Source of the DNA: Brachycybe producta
Lineage: Eukaryota > Arthropoda > Diplopoda > Playtdesmida > Andrognathidae
Assembly: GCA_036925085.1 (NCBI GenBank)
Contig: JAUPFP010000001.1
Span: forward strand, 12,105,854-12,169,853
DNA length: 64,000 nucleotides
Direction of reading: 5' to 3'
Shown piece after piece: positions 45,770-57,150 of this stretch (the first letter of the stretch is position 1; the number at the start of each line of letters is the position of its first letter). Below the pieces are notes generated by a model. It was not told the DNA's origin and ran no database searches. It saw only the letters and a program-made list of their open reading frames with translations. Made by a program: the position numbers and the translations under genes.

Positions 45770-47030
45770 TGAGTTCGGTACAGCAAGGCAAGCCACTTAA
45801 GAATCAAGCAACATAAATTGTTTTTAATGTTGCTTCATTTATGGAGGAAGAAAACAGGTTGGGAGCACATAAAATTGGCTTCAAGAAGGCAAGTGAAAGG
45901 GTTTCAGATGTCACATGTGTTTCTATAGCAACCATCAAGCATAGTGAACAAAGGTAATGAAGAGCCTGAATTTGGAACTTCTGGCAAGAAAAAAAAGCAG
46001 AAAAGTCCAGTTACAAATTTGGATAAATATGATGAACAAGTTATTCGTCAAATTATACATGACTTCTATATATCATCTATAACTGCAGTTCCTTCAATGG
46101 ACACAAAAGAAGCACAAGAAAAAGTATAGGTAAAATCAGTTTCAGGTGGAAAAATGTTGATGGAAGTTACTGGAAAAACCACGCATAGGTGCAGCAAGAC
46201 AAAAATTCTTGAAGACAATGAAACATCGTACAACGAAAAATCCTACTCATCCTGTTATTTATTTGGATGAAATGTATCCGCACACCACTCACCATATCAA
46301 AAAGACATGGTTGTATGCACTGTCAAAAAGGCATCAGGAAGAGAAGTTCCTAACAGTAAAGGACACCGGGTTATATGTCATGCTGGCTGAATGAATGGTT
46401 TTGTTGCTTATGCTTTATTGTATTTTCAAGCTAAAACAAAAACAGGAGATTACAATGAAGAAATGAATGCAGATAATTTTACGAAGTGGTTCACACCACA
46501 ACTTTTGCCTAACATCCCACCTTCAAGCATCATAGTTATGAACAATGCACACTACCATAGTGTGCAAATAGACTACCCACCCACAACCAGCTGTAAGAAA
46601 AGTGATATCCAAGCTTGGCTAAAAAAACATGGCATTTTATTTGATGATAAAATGCTAAAAATGCATCTACTGCATTTAGTCTACTGCACTTGGCTGCACA
46701 ACATGGGCGCACTAATGCTCAATTACCACCATATCATTGCAATTTAAAGCCAATTGAAATTATAAGGGCACAGGCTAAACGGTTTGTTGCTGACAACAAT
46801 ACAACATTCAAGAAAGAAGATTTTAAAAAAATATGGGACAGTGCTTAAGAGCAAGTCACTCCAGAGGATTGGGCAAACTGTTAATCACACTGAAAAGGTT
46901 GCAGAAGATTATTGGGAAAGTGATGGATAGGTAGACAATATGTTGGAACAGCCACAAATAATTATTAACATTAATGATGATTCTACAGACAACTACTCAT
47001 CTACAGAAGAGTAATGTGACTTAGAAACAT
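45770..47030 (+). pseudogene. Tc1/mariner (IS630-like) transposase remnant
   Basis: Broken frames give an N-terminal helix-turn-helix-like basic part (KKKKQKSPVTNLDKYDEQVI), then GDYNEEMNADNFTKWF, LLPNIPPSSIIVMNNAHYHS (the catalytic D-N-A box, here NNA with the Asp lost), TTSCKKSDIQAWLKKHGI and a C-terminal LPPYHCNLKPIEIIRAQAK, which contains the E of N-P-I-E. Stops at 46127, 46394 and 46747. This layout is the DDE superfamily common in invertebrates. Inactive. Confidence 0.75.
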
Positions 47031-47799
47031 ATTAGTCCAGTAGCTTGGTGTAAGTAGTCTCATTTGCCGCCGAAGTTACTCCTGCCGCATGTTTACGTCC
47101 CATTTTTGGTGAACATACATGAAAAGCGGGACCACTTTTGACCAGCCATGGTCAAATGTGGGTTGAGTTTGGTCAACTGTGACCAAACTGATACCCCCTT
47201 CACTCACCTTCACTGCCCTTCACAAGTAAAAACAGAAAACGAAATGAAAAAAAGTTAGGCTTAAAGCCTATAAAGTTACTCCCGCGTGGGGTTTACGTTT
47301 AACACAGAACGTAGACCCAGTTTTGGCCGAAAAGAAGCGGGCAGTTTAAACAGGGATAACTAAAATATACTCGTTACATTGAGACCGATTGTTTGGGCTA
47401 ATCGCCGGTTCCATGTACGATTCTTCGATAGTGAACATATAAGTTTTCGGGCTTTTATGTCATCTTTCGATGCATGCTCTTCCAAAGTGTGACTTATGGA
47501 AACGGAGCAGCTTACGATGGGACCGATTGTTGCGGCCAATCGATGTTTCTGTGTAAGCGAAAAAAGGAAAGATCAGTACCGTGATCTGAGGATCTGTGGG
47601 CCTACTTTGGGCTCACTGACCCTCATCCTACCTTCTATTTCCTTCCACCCACTCGTGTATCCAGCCTTGACGTGGCGAGTGGGCTTGTTGGGAAATCTCT
47701 TGTTTGTCATTGAGATGTTATTGTTACGTCGCACAGAGAGACATTTCCCAAGACTAGTGGATACAATCTTTTTCTTCCACGGCCTTATTCCTCCCTTTC

Positions 47800-47809
47800 C
47801 TATATAAGG
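47800..47809 (+). promoter_or_regulatory. TATA-box-like element upstream of recombinase gene
   Basis: TATATAAGGC lies about 150 bp before the ATG at 47956. A pyrimidine-rich TTTTGTCGTTTCAG tract just before the ATG looks like a splice acceptor, so a short 5' UTR intron is possible. Confidence 0.4.
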
Positions 47810-47955
47810 CCATTTGCTTCTTGTGCCGTCCGTCTGTGAATAATATTAGATTCATTTGGGCGTTCAGCAGTCAATGCTGAACGTACCGAATCGCTTCTAA
47901 AATGTGTGTTGCTTTTGTCGTTTCAGTAACTCGCTAGTAAGAAGCGTACAACAAA

Positions 47956-49876
47956 ATGGGTAGACGCAACAAGTCGAGGAAGGCGACTATAAATAACGAT
48001 GACGAAAATGTAAACGCAAACGGCGATACATCAAATATTCGTGGCGACGTGCATGAAAATCTTGACGAAGGACAGGAGTTGCTTAACGTGCCCTGTGACC
48101 CACAAGCGAAGAAGAAAACCACAAATCGAAGAAATTTTAACTGTCCGCTCTGCCATGTCCCTACCCATGGCCGTCTTATAAGGCACTTACGTGACCACCA
48201 CAAAGATAAGACCGAAGAAGAGCGTCAGGACATTAACAGCAAGACGAAAGAAAAGTTTAAAGATGGTACGCCACCACTCGATTGGAGACTCGTGAAACAG
48301 TGGTTCGGGTCACTCATAAATAACTCGATTGTGCGCCAAGGTGTTATGAGATGCGTCTATCACGTTGGTTCACGATTCGAAAACCTTCCTCCTGTGTGGG
48401 AGCAGGGCACGTTTGGGGACAACCAAGAAGTCGTTGATGAAGACCCCATAGATGAAGGCGAATTCGGTATGGAAGACGATGACGATGGTGCTTTGCCGGT
48501 AGTGTTTCCTCGCAAGAACTATCGTGCGGGATCCGTTCTTGCCAAGATGCAAGCAGAAAATTTAACCATGCGCTACAATCTGTCGTTCTTTACGGATTTT
48601 ATTAATCACATGGAGACAGAGAAGATCTATCGTTCCCGTGCGCATCGGCTCACGTACGCAAGACTGGTTTCGAGGGTGTTGTATCATGTTAACATCTCAA
48701 CAGGCGGCAAGCAAGAGATACCATTGCCTCATGATACACACCAACCATGTTCAAAATTACGCGCAACGTCTCACACGTGTCGGCACGAAAGCGAGCACCA
48801 TCGTAAGCCTTTACCGCAACTTACAAATTTACCTTCAATACCTCATGACTGCGACCTATTTGAGGGTCAAGGATCGCTTCTTGTACGACGACTTAGCACA
48901 CGTCATAGAAGTAATCAAGCGATTCATGGTACGGGCCAAGAAAGAACAGAAAGCCGAAAGCTGTGTGAAAAAAAGCGAAGATGCAATGAAAGATACTTTC
49001 ACCACACAAACCGTGGCCGCGTCTACGTCGTTAGTAAGCGACCCTGCACTCTTGGAGGACGTAAACGACTCACTTACGCGCCTTCTTGATAATGGGTTTA
49101 ATGCTATCGATTACTGCGTGGTCACGTGGTATTTAATGCTCGTCATTGCATCGTACGGAATTCGGCAATCAGCCATAATTAATCTTCGCCTCTGCGACTA
49201 CTTAAATCGCAAGGAAGCAGCATCAGGAGACTATGTGTTCTTCGTTCGTGACCATAAGACGTCTGCCACGGGTCCTCAGGGCATCTCCCTAACATCAGAC
49301 CAGACGTCGATGTTTGAGGTGTATTACCACCTCCTCAGACCAATGGTTGATGTCCTGAAGACGGAGAACTTCTTTCTCAATACCGTGGGAACAGTGTGGA
49401 ACAGTCCTTCTCGAGAATTTTCGCGGATGTCAGCAAAGTACGGTGTACCGTTCACTGTCACCCGTACGCGGCGGTCTCTCCAGACTTCCATTGCCGGGAA
49501 GTCTAAACAAGAACGGGAGAAGATCTGCAGAGCTCTAAAACATCGAGAGCTCACTGCAGAACGTGCGTACCGCCAACCCAACGTCGAACAGACCGCACAG
49601 GACCCTGCTCTCATTCACGAAATCATCTCCACGTCCCGTGAGAAGAGCACGCAAATCGAAAGATTCGAAGATCCACAACCATGCACGTCGTCCGGAATTA
49701 CTCATCCCAGCGGGGAGGGATCGTTCAGGCCTTCTGTTGTCTACCCGGACAGCGACGACGATAGCAGTCCGACTACCAACGATACGAGGAGCTCTCGGAA
49801 ACGAACTTTTGACGATAGTCATAGTCGCTTTCGCGGGATATGGTTCAGACCGTCCGATTCGGCGGACTCTTCGTAA
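47956..49876 (+). pseudogene. Tyrosine recombinase with N-terminal C2H2 finger (one frameshift)
   Basis: Two overlapping frames: 47956-49089 and 48638-49876, with the switch near 48690. The N-terminal part has basic and acidic stretches, a C2H2-like finger (CPLCHVPTHGRLIRHLRDHH) and an acidic run (EDDDDGA). Next comes a helical core-binding-like region, then the catalytic part: ASYGIRQSAIINLRL (first Arg), VRDHKTSATGP (Lys), TRTRRSLQTS (second Arg) and ALKHRELTAERAY (His, then the Tyr nucleophile). These are the boxes of tyrosine recombinases, which cut and rejoin DNA through a phosphotyrosine bond. No RT or methylase ORF is near, so it is more like a Crypton-type DNA transposon than DIRS. 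The tail is Ser/Asp-rich. With the shift removed it would be about 640 residues. Confidence 0.75.
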
Positions 49877-50109
49877 AGTGGGTAAGAATCCTGCATGAGC
49901 TTCAGTGTTCTTGTGTCTTCCGTGCTATCTGTCTTACCTATAACGAAGAGATCTCGAAAGAGAACGGCTCTTCGTGCATGAGAGTTTTTGAATGCATGAC
50001 TGGGGGTTTATTTGTTGGGGTGTGATTGCCTGCTTGCATGTGTTTTCCCTGTGATGTCCTGTCCCCTGTTCCTCTTCGATGTATCTCCACCTTGTCGTGG
50101 TGAGGAGGC

Positions 50110-50119
50110 TCGAGCCTGT
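50110..50119 (+). promoter_or_regulatory. Second TATA-like element before the 124-bp array
   Basis: TTTATATAAAGG at about 50109-50130 sits between the recombinase stop and the first array unit, preceded by the CTCCACC-loop-GGTGAGGAG hairpin. It is placed to drive transcription of the array; this is inference. Confidence 0.3.
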
Positions 50120-50149
50120 TTTATATAAAGGCCGCTAAGAGAGATACAA

Positions 50150-50945
50150 ATCAAATGTGGCGGATATTGGGTATATTCGTAAACCGCCACGCTACTACGC
50201 TAATGAAGTAGCAGGACTTAAATAATCTAAGTCCACATACTAAATGTTGTACTGACTGATACAGCATAATGCGGGTCTTCGATAACCGCATGCTACTCAT
50301 GGCACCGTGCTATTGCACGACCGTGAAGTAGCAGGACTGAAATAAACAAAGTCCTAAATAAATGTTGTACTGACAGATACAGCATAATGCGGTCTTTGGG
50401 TCTTCGAAACCGCATGCTACTCATGGCACCGTGCTATTGCACGACCGTGAAGTAGCAGGACTGAAATAAACAAAGTCCTAAATAAATGTTGTACTGACAG
50501 ATACAGCATAATGCGGTCTTTGGGTCTTCGAAACCGCATGCTACTCATGGCACCGTGCTATTGCACGACCGTGAAGTAGCAGGACTGAAATAAACAAAGT
50601 CCTAAATAAATGTTGTACTGACAGATACAGCATAATGCGGTCTTTGGGTCTTCGAAACCGCATGCTACTCATGGCACCGTGCTATTGCACGACCGTGAAG
50701 TAGCAGGACTGAAATAAACAAAGTCCTAAATAAATGTTGTACTGACAGATACAGCATAATGCGGTCTTTGGGTCTTCGAAACCGCATGCTACTCATGGCA
50801 CCGTGCTATTGCACGACCGTGAAGTAGCAGGACTGAAATAAACTAAGTCCTACATAAATGTTGTACTGACAGATACAGCATAATGCGGTCTTTGGGTCTT
50901 CGAAACCGCATGCTACTCATGGCATCGTGCTAATGCATGAAAAGC
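50150..50945. repeat. 124-bp tandem array of structured units
   Basis: About six units with an exact 124-bp period in the middle (50325, 50449, 50573 and on). The first unit and the last are diverged. Each unit predicts three hairpins: ATGCGGT...ACCGCAT; TGCTACT...AGTAGCA with an inner GTGC-TATT-GCAC; and GGACT...AGTCC. In the first unit, stem one is GTGGCGG...CCGCCAC, still paired. No ORF runs through it. Confidence 0.85.
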
Positions 50946-51103
50946 AGCAAGAAAAAAATTCAAAGTCAAATAAGCCTAACACCGAAAAAACACAATTGCT
51001 ATTCAAACCCATGAAGTAGCAAGAAAAAAATTCAAAGTCAAATAAGCCTAACGCAATAAGCCTAACACCGAGAGAACAGGCTTGACTATCGGTGATCGAA
51101 CGG

Positions 51104-51139
51104 AGTTACGACAGGGGACCATAAACCCCTGTCGTAACT
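51104..51139. terminator. Perfect 14-bp hairpin closing the array region
   Basis: AGTTACGACAGGGG, an 8-base loop, then the exact complement. It follows a 47-bp direct repeat (50938 and 51011, ending AATAAGCCTAAC). It may be the right end of the recombinase element or an RNA 3' structure; the terminator label is a placeholder. Confidence 0.4.
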
Positions 51140-52456
51140 ATGACTTATTTGGTTTCTTTGTCAAAAATTAGAGTTCATTTGGTTTGTTTTTTGTCAGGAA
51201 TTTTTTACAGGAATTATGGAGTTCATTTTCTAATTCATTTTCTCTTCTTGTTTCATGCAGTTGGTTTTTTTTTGTTTTGATCCGTTAATTTTGTTTCTTC
51301 ACTATCGTGTGAATCAGTCATGCCTGGTGATGGAGAGTTTAACTTACAATTGTGTTTGTATTTTCCTTTATATATTGTTGTTGCCTTGTTCACTTTTGTA
51401 ACTTTCAGCAGTCATTGTCAGTTTCTTTCATGACTCATTCAGTCTTTTTTTGGGGGGGAGTTATATGTGGTGCAATAATATGGTTCATTTTTTGTATGGG
51501 GTGGTATTAGTATGCCATTCTTCCTTACTTTGTTCATAGGACACTGGAATTGCGAGGTTAAGGAGCCCAACCTCATCCCAAAGCCCAAACCCAATAACCC
51601 TATGCCCTTTGAAAGCCCAAAAACATGCATCCACCTTAACTTGGAGAATGTGTGACACCGTGTATTCTCACGGTGTCCCAGGCCATCCTGTGAGAAGTCA
51701 GTGAAGTCCACTGACTTTTTTCCCCGTGTCCCTCGCTCCTTCTTGCATTACTGGTTTGAGACCACTCCCTCACTATCCCCATGGCAATCGGCTGATGAAC
51801 CTATGATGGGGTGTGCAGCACTTGGGTGCCAGCTTAACTCTCAAAGATACACCTGCACCCAAGAGTGTAAATCCTGAAATATCTGGGTCTATTTCCTTCT
51901 ATCATAATGTCCATGTTATAGGCCCGTGGACCTCACTATTCTAATTGTCTGTGATCCTCTTTAAATTGTTCATCTATTTTGTACGCTACTTTGTATTCAC
52001 CTCATGGTTGAGGTGTTCTGCAAATTAAATTGTTCTTGCAAGCATTTTGTGATCTTGTTTTATATATTTTCTCTCGTCAAGAGGCTTCAGGTATCTCGGA
52101 GAAACAACTCCGCCACTCAACAAGAGGCTACTAGAGGTAACTAGGGTTTAATCGAGACCAACCAGGATTCTTATGGTGTCCGTATCAACCAAGAAACAGC
52201 CTCCTGTTACAACTGTCATTCAGATCAGTCACACATTGCCAACTGCTATCTCGTCTTCTGCAGTACAAAATGAAGTGAGCACTTCCCTCTTCAATTTCCC
52301 CACGAACATTGAAAGGAACTATTCAAATGGAGCACATGCTTGATGACATAACAGTGCTCATAGTTTTTCTAGTTACACAGAATGTCCAATGTACATCATA
52401 CAAAGTAAACATGTTTAGCTGGAGGAAAACTTGTTCATCTACAGAAGACATACATA
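51140..52456. other. Spacer with a possible LTR remnant
   Basis: From 51651 the sequence reads TGTGACACCGTG...CACGGTGTCCC and continues to an AATTAAAT/TTTTGTGATCTTG stretch near 52030 that resembles an LTR 3' part. No partner copy and no clear pol were found. 52170-52310 gives a short open stretch without a recognised domain. Confidence 0.25.
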
Positions 52457-53535
52457 TGTTGCTTCTATTTCCTCTAAGTTTACAGAAAAGCAATTTATTA
52501 TTTTTTCAGGTCCGTTTAAGTCAGTTAAGACTGTAGAAAATTCAGAAATTTTTTGATAAAACTTTTATTAATGTAATTGTTCCCTAAACCCCATTTAAAC
52601 ATTTAACATAAGAAAACCCATTGACCCCAAACACAAACCAACACAAAATGAAAACATATACACAACTTACAAACACTAGAACATGATGACCTTAATGCAA
52701 GGTTCCCAGCCAATTCTTTTGGTTTCAACTGTGAAGACCCAACAGTAACTTTGTGTGGAAAACCCAAGTGGGAACCAGCTCAAAGCTTATGGAGAAACAA
52801 CACAGTGCACGGCAGAATGATGGACAATCCTTGGTTTAAGTTGATGGGTCGATGAGGTAGCACAAGTAAAGAGGGGTAAATCCAAAAGGAAGCTCAGAGG
52901 CTTTCTTTTCTGTCTTTTTGGCTCAAATTCGAGCTCTCTTTCTTTAGTTTTGGAGGGGCTGGACTCTACCTCATGAACCCATGTTATTGGTTAGTTTCCT
53001 AATAATTTTCCTAATAATATAAAAAATATACCTAGAATACATATAAAAAATAGTGCACATATACAAAAAAATCAATTAGAAAAATTGTTAAAAGAAATTA
53101 GAAAATGACCCTAAGCTATAGATAAAGATTCTTTCTAATTCTCAGTACCCACCAATCCCCAAGTTAGTTAAACCATAAAAAAACTGCCTGGCTAAAGAGA
53201 CAAACAAAAATTGTCATTTACCCTCCCCCTTACTGATTGCATAAGATGGCATACAAAAAGTTGTAAAAAATGTGTGTAAAAATTATCTTCCACATACAGC
53301 CCTAAACCATTGCAATAACTAAACAAGATATATAAAACTATTTTTGAAAGTTGAAAAAGAAGTAAGAACTTCAAAATTAAATACATATAAAAATATAAAA
53401 AAAAAATAGTGAGGGGTAGATTTTTTTAAATGGGTCACTTTTATGTTTACCACAAGTTTTGTTTTTAAAGGAAGAGAAAAATATAAAAAGTGTCATTGTT
53501 AAGAAATATTATGTTAGCTTATTGCTTCCATAACA
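52457..53535 (-). mobile_element. Solo LTR of the envelope-bearing provirus family
   Basis: 1079 bp, reading TGTTATGG from 53535 down to GCAACA at 52457. It matches 35255-36369 in reverse over its full length but is more diverged and has indels, so it is older. No internal sequence is attached, and no clean 4-bp target repeat is left. Confidence 0.85.
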
Positions 53536-53619
53536 CACGGGAACAACTAGTGCTATGGCATGAGCCTGCTTCTGAATAGATAGAATATAGGAAGAATGAA
53601 CCTCCAACATTACAATCCT

Positions 53620-54440
53620 TAACTGTATTTATAGTGGTCCTGCATGAAGGAAGAACAAAAGAACAATTTTGCACAGACGTTATCACAGTTCGTAAAGTGA
53701 AAGAGAAAATTCCAGACTATGTTCAAGATGTTGGACAGGATAGTTTTTTGTTCATTTTTGGACATTGATAAAAGAAACTTGCACAAAACAAGGACAGCAT
53801 TTTACGCATTGATGTGACAGGAAGTTTAGTTAAACAAGCACTAAATACAGATGGATCACTGTTGCATGTTTTCCAAACCACACCAGCAATACTGTATTCA
53901 GGGGATAACAGCCTAGCACATTTTCAGGTGTGTGCAATAGCCTTCACAGGAATGTCTTTCACAAGGTTGTAAAATGAGCTGCACAAGTGCCTCAGGAATA
54001 AACCTGGAACTTTTCAACCAAAAATGTGGATATGGAATGACTGCATGCATGTGACAAGAATTCTATCAAGGATTCCATTTCTATGCTCCGGAAGCTGCTT
54101 AGTAAAATTCTGCATGCATACATTTTGGTCAAATAATTATGACAGAGGTTGTTGAACTATTCTCCAATATTTGCTTTATAGCTCTTTCTAAAACTGATAA
54201 TGATGCTTGTCGTGAAGTACTAGATGCTATGAAGCTTTTGATCTCTATGAAACATGCAGGTGGAAGAATTATATGTGGTAATTCAAAGCTAGATGTCGAA
54301 GATATATTACAGAAAACATTGGTCACATGAAGCATTTTTTGCTGAACTAGAAATGACCATCATTCGTTAAACAGAAGAGAAACTAACTGTTGAAGATGGA
54401 GAAGACCCAAACCAATACTACAATACAGATATTCCAAAAC
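53620..54440 (+). pseudogene. MULE-like transposase remnant
   Basis: Broken frames: a stretch with RIDVTGSLVKQALNTDGSLL (the usual D-x-T-G-S-L-V-K strand), VCAIAFTGMSF, and ALSKTDNDACREVLDAMKLL. These phrases resemble the core of MULE-type transposases found in invertebrate genomes. Stops and shifts throughout. Confidence 0.5.
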
Positions 54441-54450
54441 TAGTTGTAAA

Positions 54451-54790
54451 CTAGTGATGGGAGTATCGATACAATGTATCGATACAAATCGATGTTTGGA
54501 AGTCCGATACAGATACGTATCGGTTTTTTAAATAGGCGATATTTGCTCATATCGATAATCATCACTTTCAATTTTTTTCCGATTTTCTTAACAATTTTTT
54601 TCGATTTAAAAAAAAAAACATGGCACTGCGTCGCAGTTTAACACGCCAATTTTTCACCAAAATTTCAGCACATAAATCGAAATGTAATATTTGTAGTGTT
54701 TTTTTAAAAACATTTTTTGAATTTTAATTTGAAAAATTACTCTGCAAGCAACCAATAAAGGCCTATGGCAGAGGGACAAGAGTCCAAGTG
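54451..54790. other. Segment starting TAGTGATGGG, possible hAT-like end
   Basis: TAGTGATGGG at 54452 is followed by two adjacent palindromes GTATCGATAC (54463-54472, 54476-54485) and further ATCGAT/CGATAC words. hAT elements often start with C/TAGTGATGGG-like ends. No matching right end or 8-bp duplication was found. Confidence 0.3.
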
Positions 54791-54839
54791 CAACATAGAG
54801 AATGCATTGTCAACACCAGAAAATATAAAACCCCATTGA

Positions 54840-56985
54840 TATAAACCAAACAACAATTTCAATAATTTTTATTATGCTGCAAATATATGCATTGTCAAAA
54901 CAAAACAAAATTATGACTCTCATAAATAAGTTTTCCCTGCACAAGATCCCCGGCAAGCGAGTTCCATTGTCGAATCGCCCTAGGAACAAATGACCAGTAA
55001 TAAGAATTTGTTCGTGCAAAAATCTCTCCAACCTTGTTAGAGTGGTCACCCCTACCCAAATATAATGCCCTGCAAAGTTTACTTGAAGTAGGTTTAGGGC
55101 AAGAGCCTTCTAGCATTCGATTAAAGATATTAAGACTAAAATCTGAACGTCTGGCACATAAACTATCCCAACCAAGCTCTGAAAGCATTTTAGTTACTGT
55201 CAGCATATCCATATTTACCACAAACAAACCTAGCAGCCCTGTGTTGGACCATTTCTATAGAGTGAGCTAAGTCCTCAGTGTGGGGATTCCACACGGAGCT
55301 GCAGTATTCTAGATGGGGATGTACTAATGATTGATATGCCATACATTTTACCTCCCTGGGATACCTTCTTAGAACGCGTTGACTAAACCTTAGCATCTGC
55401 ATAGACTTGGAAATAATCTGTTCGACATGCAGCTTCCAAGAAAGTTTAGCTGTAATCCTTACCCCCAAATATTTATAAGAATCTATGTTAGAAGTAGAAT
55501 GGCCCCTATTCTATATGGACATATTACTGGATTCTTTCCCCTAGCTACCATCATTACACAACATTTTTTTATTAAGTTGAAGTTGCCCTTTAGAACACCA
55601 TGCCTCAATTGCTTTCAAGTCACTATCAATAATATGGCAATCATTGTCAGAGGTAACCTCACGATAAATTAGTGTATCATCTGCAAATAGCCGGCAATTG
55701 CTGCTAACTTGACTGCTGAGGTCATTGATATATAAAAGAAACAGAAGTGGACCCAACACACTACCCTGAGGAACCCCTGATATAACCCCTATCCAATCAG
55801 ATTCAGACCCACCTGCAACAACCCTTTGTTTCCTATCACTCAACCTGTTCACCCAATCCATACCCACTAATTTTTGTCATTAGTTTTTAGTGAGAAACTG
55901 TGTCAAATGTGGCAACCTGGTCTGCTCAAATTTTATTTTTTGAGTGAGCAGACGAATTTCCCTATGGTGGTCTGCCTGACAGCTACAGTAGGCTGTTAGG
56001 TTGGACGCCATTTTGGTGCCAGCAGACCTCTCACCATGAAGTCTATGGGTGAGAGGTCAGATGTGACCTCTGTCCCCTCCAGGTGGAGTTGCCTGGAGGT
56101 TTCCTGTGGCCTAGTCAACCACAAGATCTGGGCAGTGTGTTGTTGGCAGCTCCTATGACTAGACCTGTGGGTGGAGGTCTGGGTGACCTCCACTGTCTGG
56201 CGTGTGGTCTTGTTTGCCTTTTGGCCATTAGGCCTTTTGTTTTTGTATCGTGCCTGGCTGGTTGGAGTAACCAGCCCGTTCTGTAAATATAATCATCATA
56301 CCATCATAAGTGTATATTAAACACTTTTTATCAACGTTTCTGCCGTGTGTTGTGTCTTTATTTGGGGGTTTACCGCGGCAGGGTGGGTTTTCAGTTGGGG
56401 AAACTCCACCATCCTTTCCGACCTCTTTCGGCCGGTAAATCGTGTCGGCTCGCGGTAGAACCGTTGTTTTACCGCGATATTCTCGGCGAGGCGGCGTGTC
56501 ACCGTCGTGTTTCACCATCGGGAGAGCTCCGTGTCGACACCACCCAAGGGGTGCACCGTGTGGAGAGGCGGCTGCGGGTACGGTCCCGTCCCCGTCGTCG
56601 GAGCTCTGTTACCGGTAAGTGTGAGCGTTTTCAAAGTTTCATTTACCGTGTATTGTAACGGTCCGGCGGGTTGTTACACAAATGCCTTGCAGAGATCAAG
56701 AAAGACCAAATCTATCTGACTGCCTTTGTCTAAAATTTTCTGAAGGTCATCAACTAGAAGAGCTGGGTTTCACATGAACGCCCCCTGAAAACCCCATGCT
56801 GGTTATTGACAAAAGATTGTTTACCATAAGAAATTTCATTGCAGAGGAATATATAATATGTTCAAGGACCTTGCAAACTATCGAGGTTAAAGACACGGGT
56901 CTATAATTAGTTACCTGAGACTTGTCTTCTGATTTAAAAATTGGACTAACATTAGCTAATTTAGGTAATCTGGTAACACTAGCAA
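54840..56985 (-). mobile_element. CR1/L2-like LINE, 5'-truncated, split by a solo LTR
   Basis: The minus strand reads, from the right: SPIFKSEDKSQ, NYRPVSLTS, HGFQGAFM, DLVFLDLCKAF, [LTR], DTVSH, GVPQGSVLGPLLFLLYIND, LFADDTLIY (catalytic FADD), ISKSMQMLRFSQRVLRR, LVHPHLEYCSSVWNPH and FVPRAIRQWNSL. These are RT and post-RT motifs of CR1/L2/Rex1-type LINEs. Frameshifts separate the pieces. The endonuclease part is missing. The element ends near 54840 on its 3' side. Confidence 0.8.
55908..56678 (+). mobile_element. Solo LTR of the gypsy family, plus orientation
   Basis: 771 bp, TGTGGCAACC...GGTTGTTACA, flanked by the 4-bp repeat CAAA (55904-55907 and 56679-56682). It matches the 741-bp LTR at 17298-18038 in layout: TGTG start, a GTCTGC block, GCCATTTTGG, a TTTAATA/AAACACTT region, GTTTACCGCGG and a GTTACA end. 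Joining the flanks with one CAAA copy restores the LINE RT reading LCKAFDTVSH. Confidence 0.9.
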
Positions 56986-57150
56986 TCTATTGGCTTCTGT
57001 GGATTTGTCACCTGTGGTGGCTGCTGGTGGCTCTGATGCCTGTGTTGATGGTGATTGTGTTGCCAACCCAGCTGGTGGGGATTCTCCGGGTGCTAGTTTT
57101 GTTTCCATGTCTTGTCGGCGGGGCCGGTCGAAGCCAGTTATTTTGGTGTG

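Noticed and set aside
50150..50945. CRISPR-like or hammerhead ribozyme array
   Set aside because: Units are contiguous without spacers, so not CRISPR. A CTGACAGA...CGAAAC pattern looks close to a hammerhead core but has an extra base in CTGANGA and no matching cleavage stem.
51651..52100. A definite LTR starting TGTGACACCG
   Set aside because: Only one copy, no target duplication, no adjacent gag-pol; kept as a possibility in the spacer entry only.
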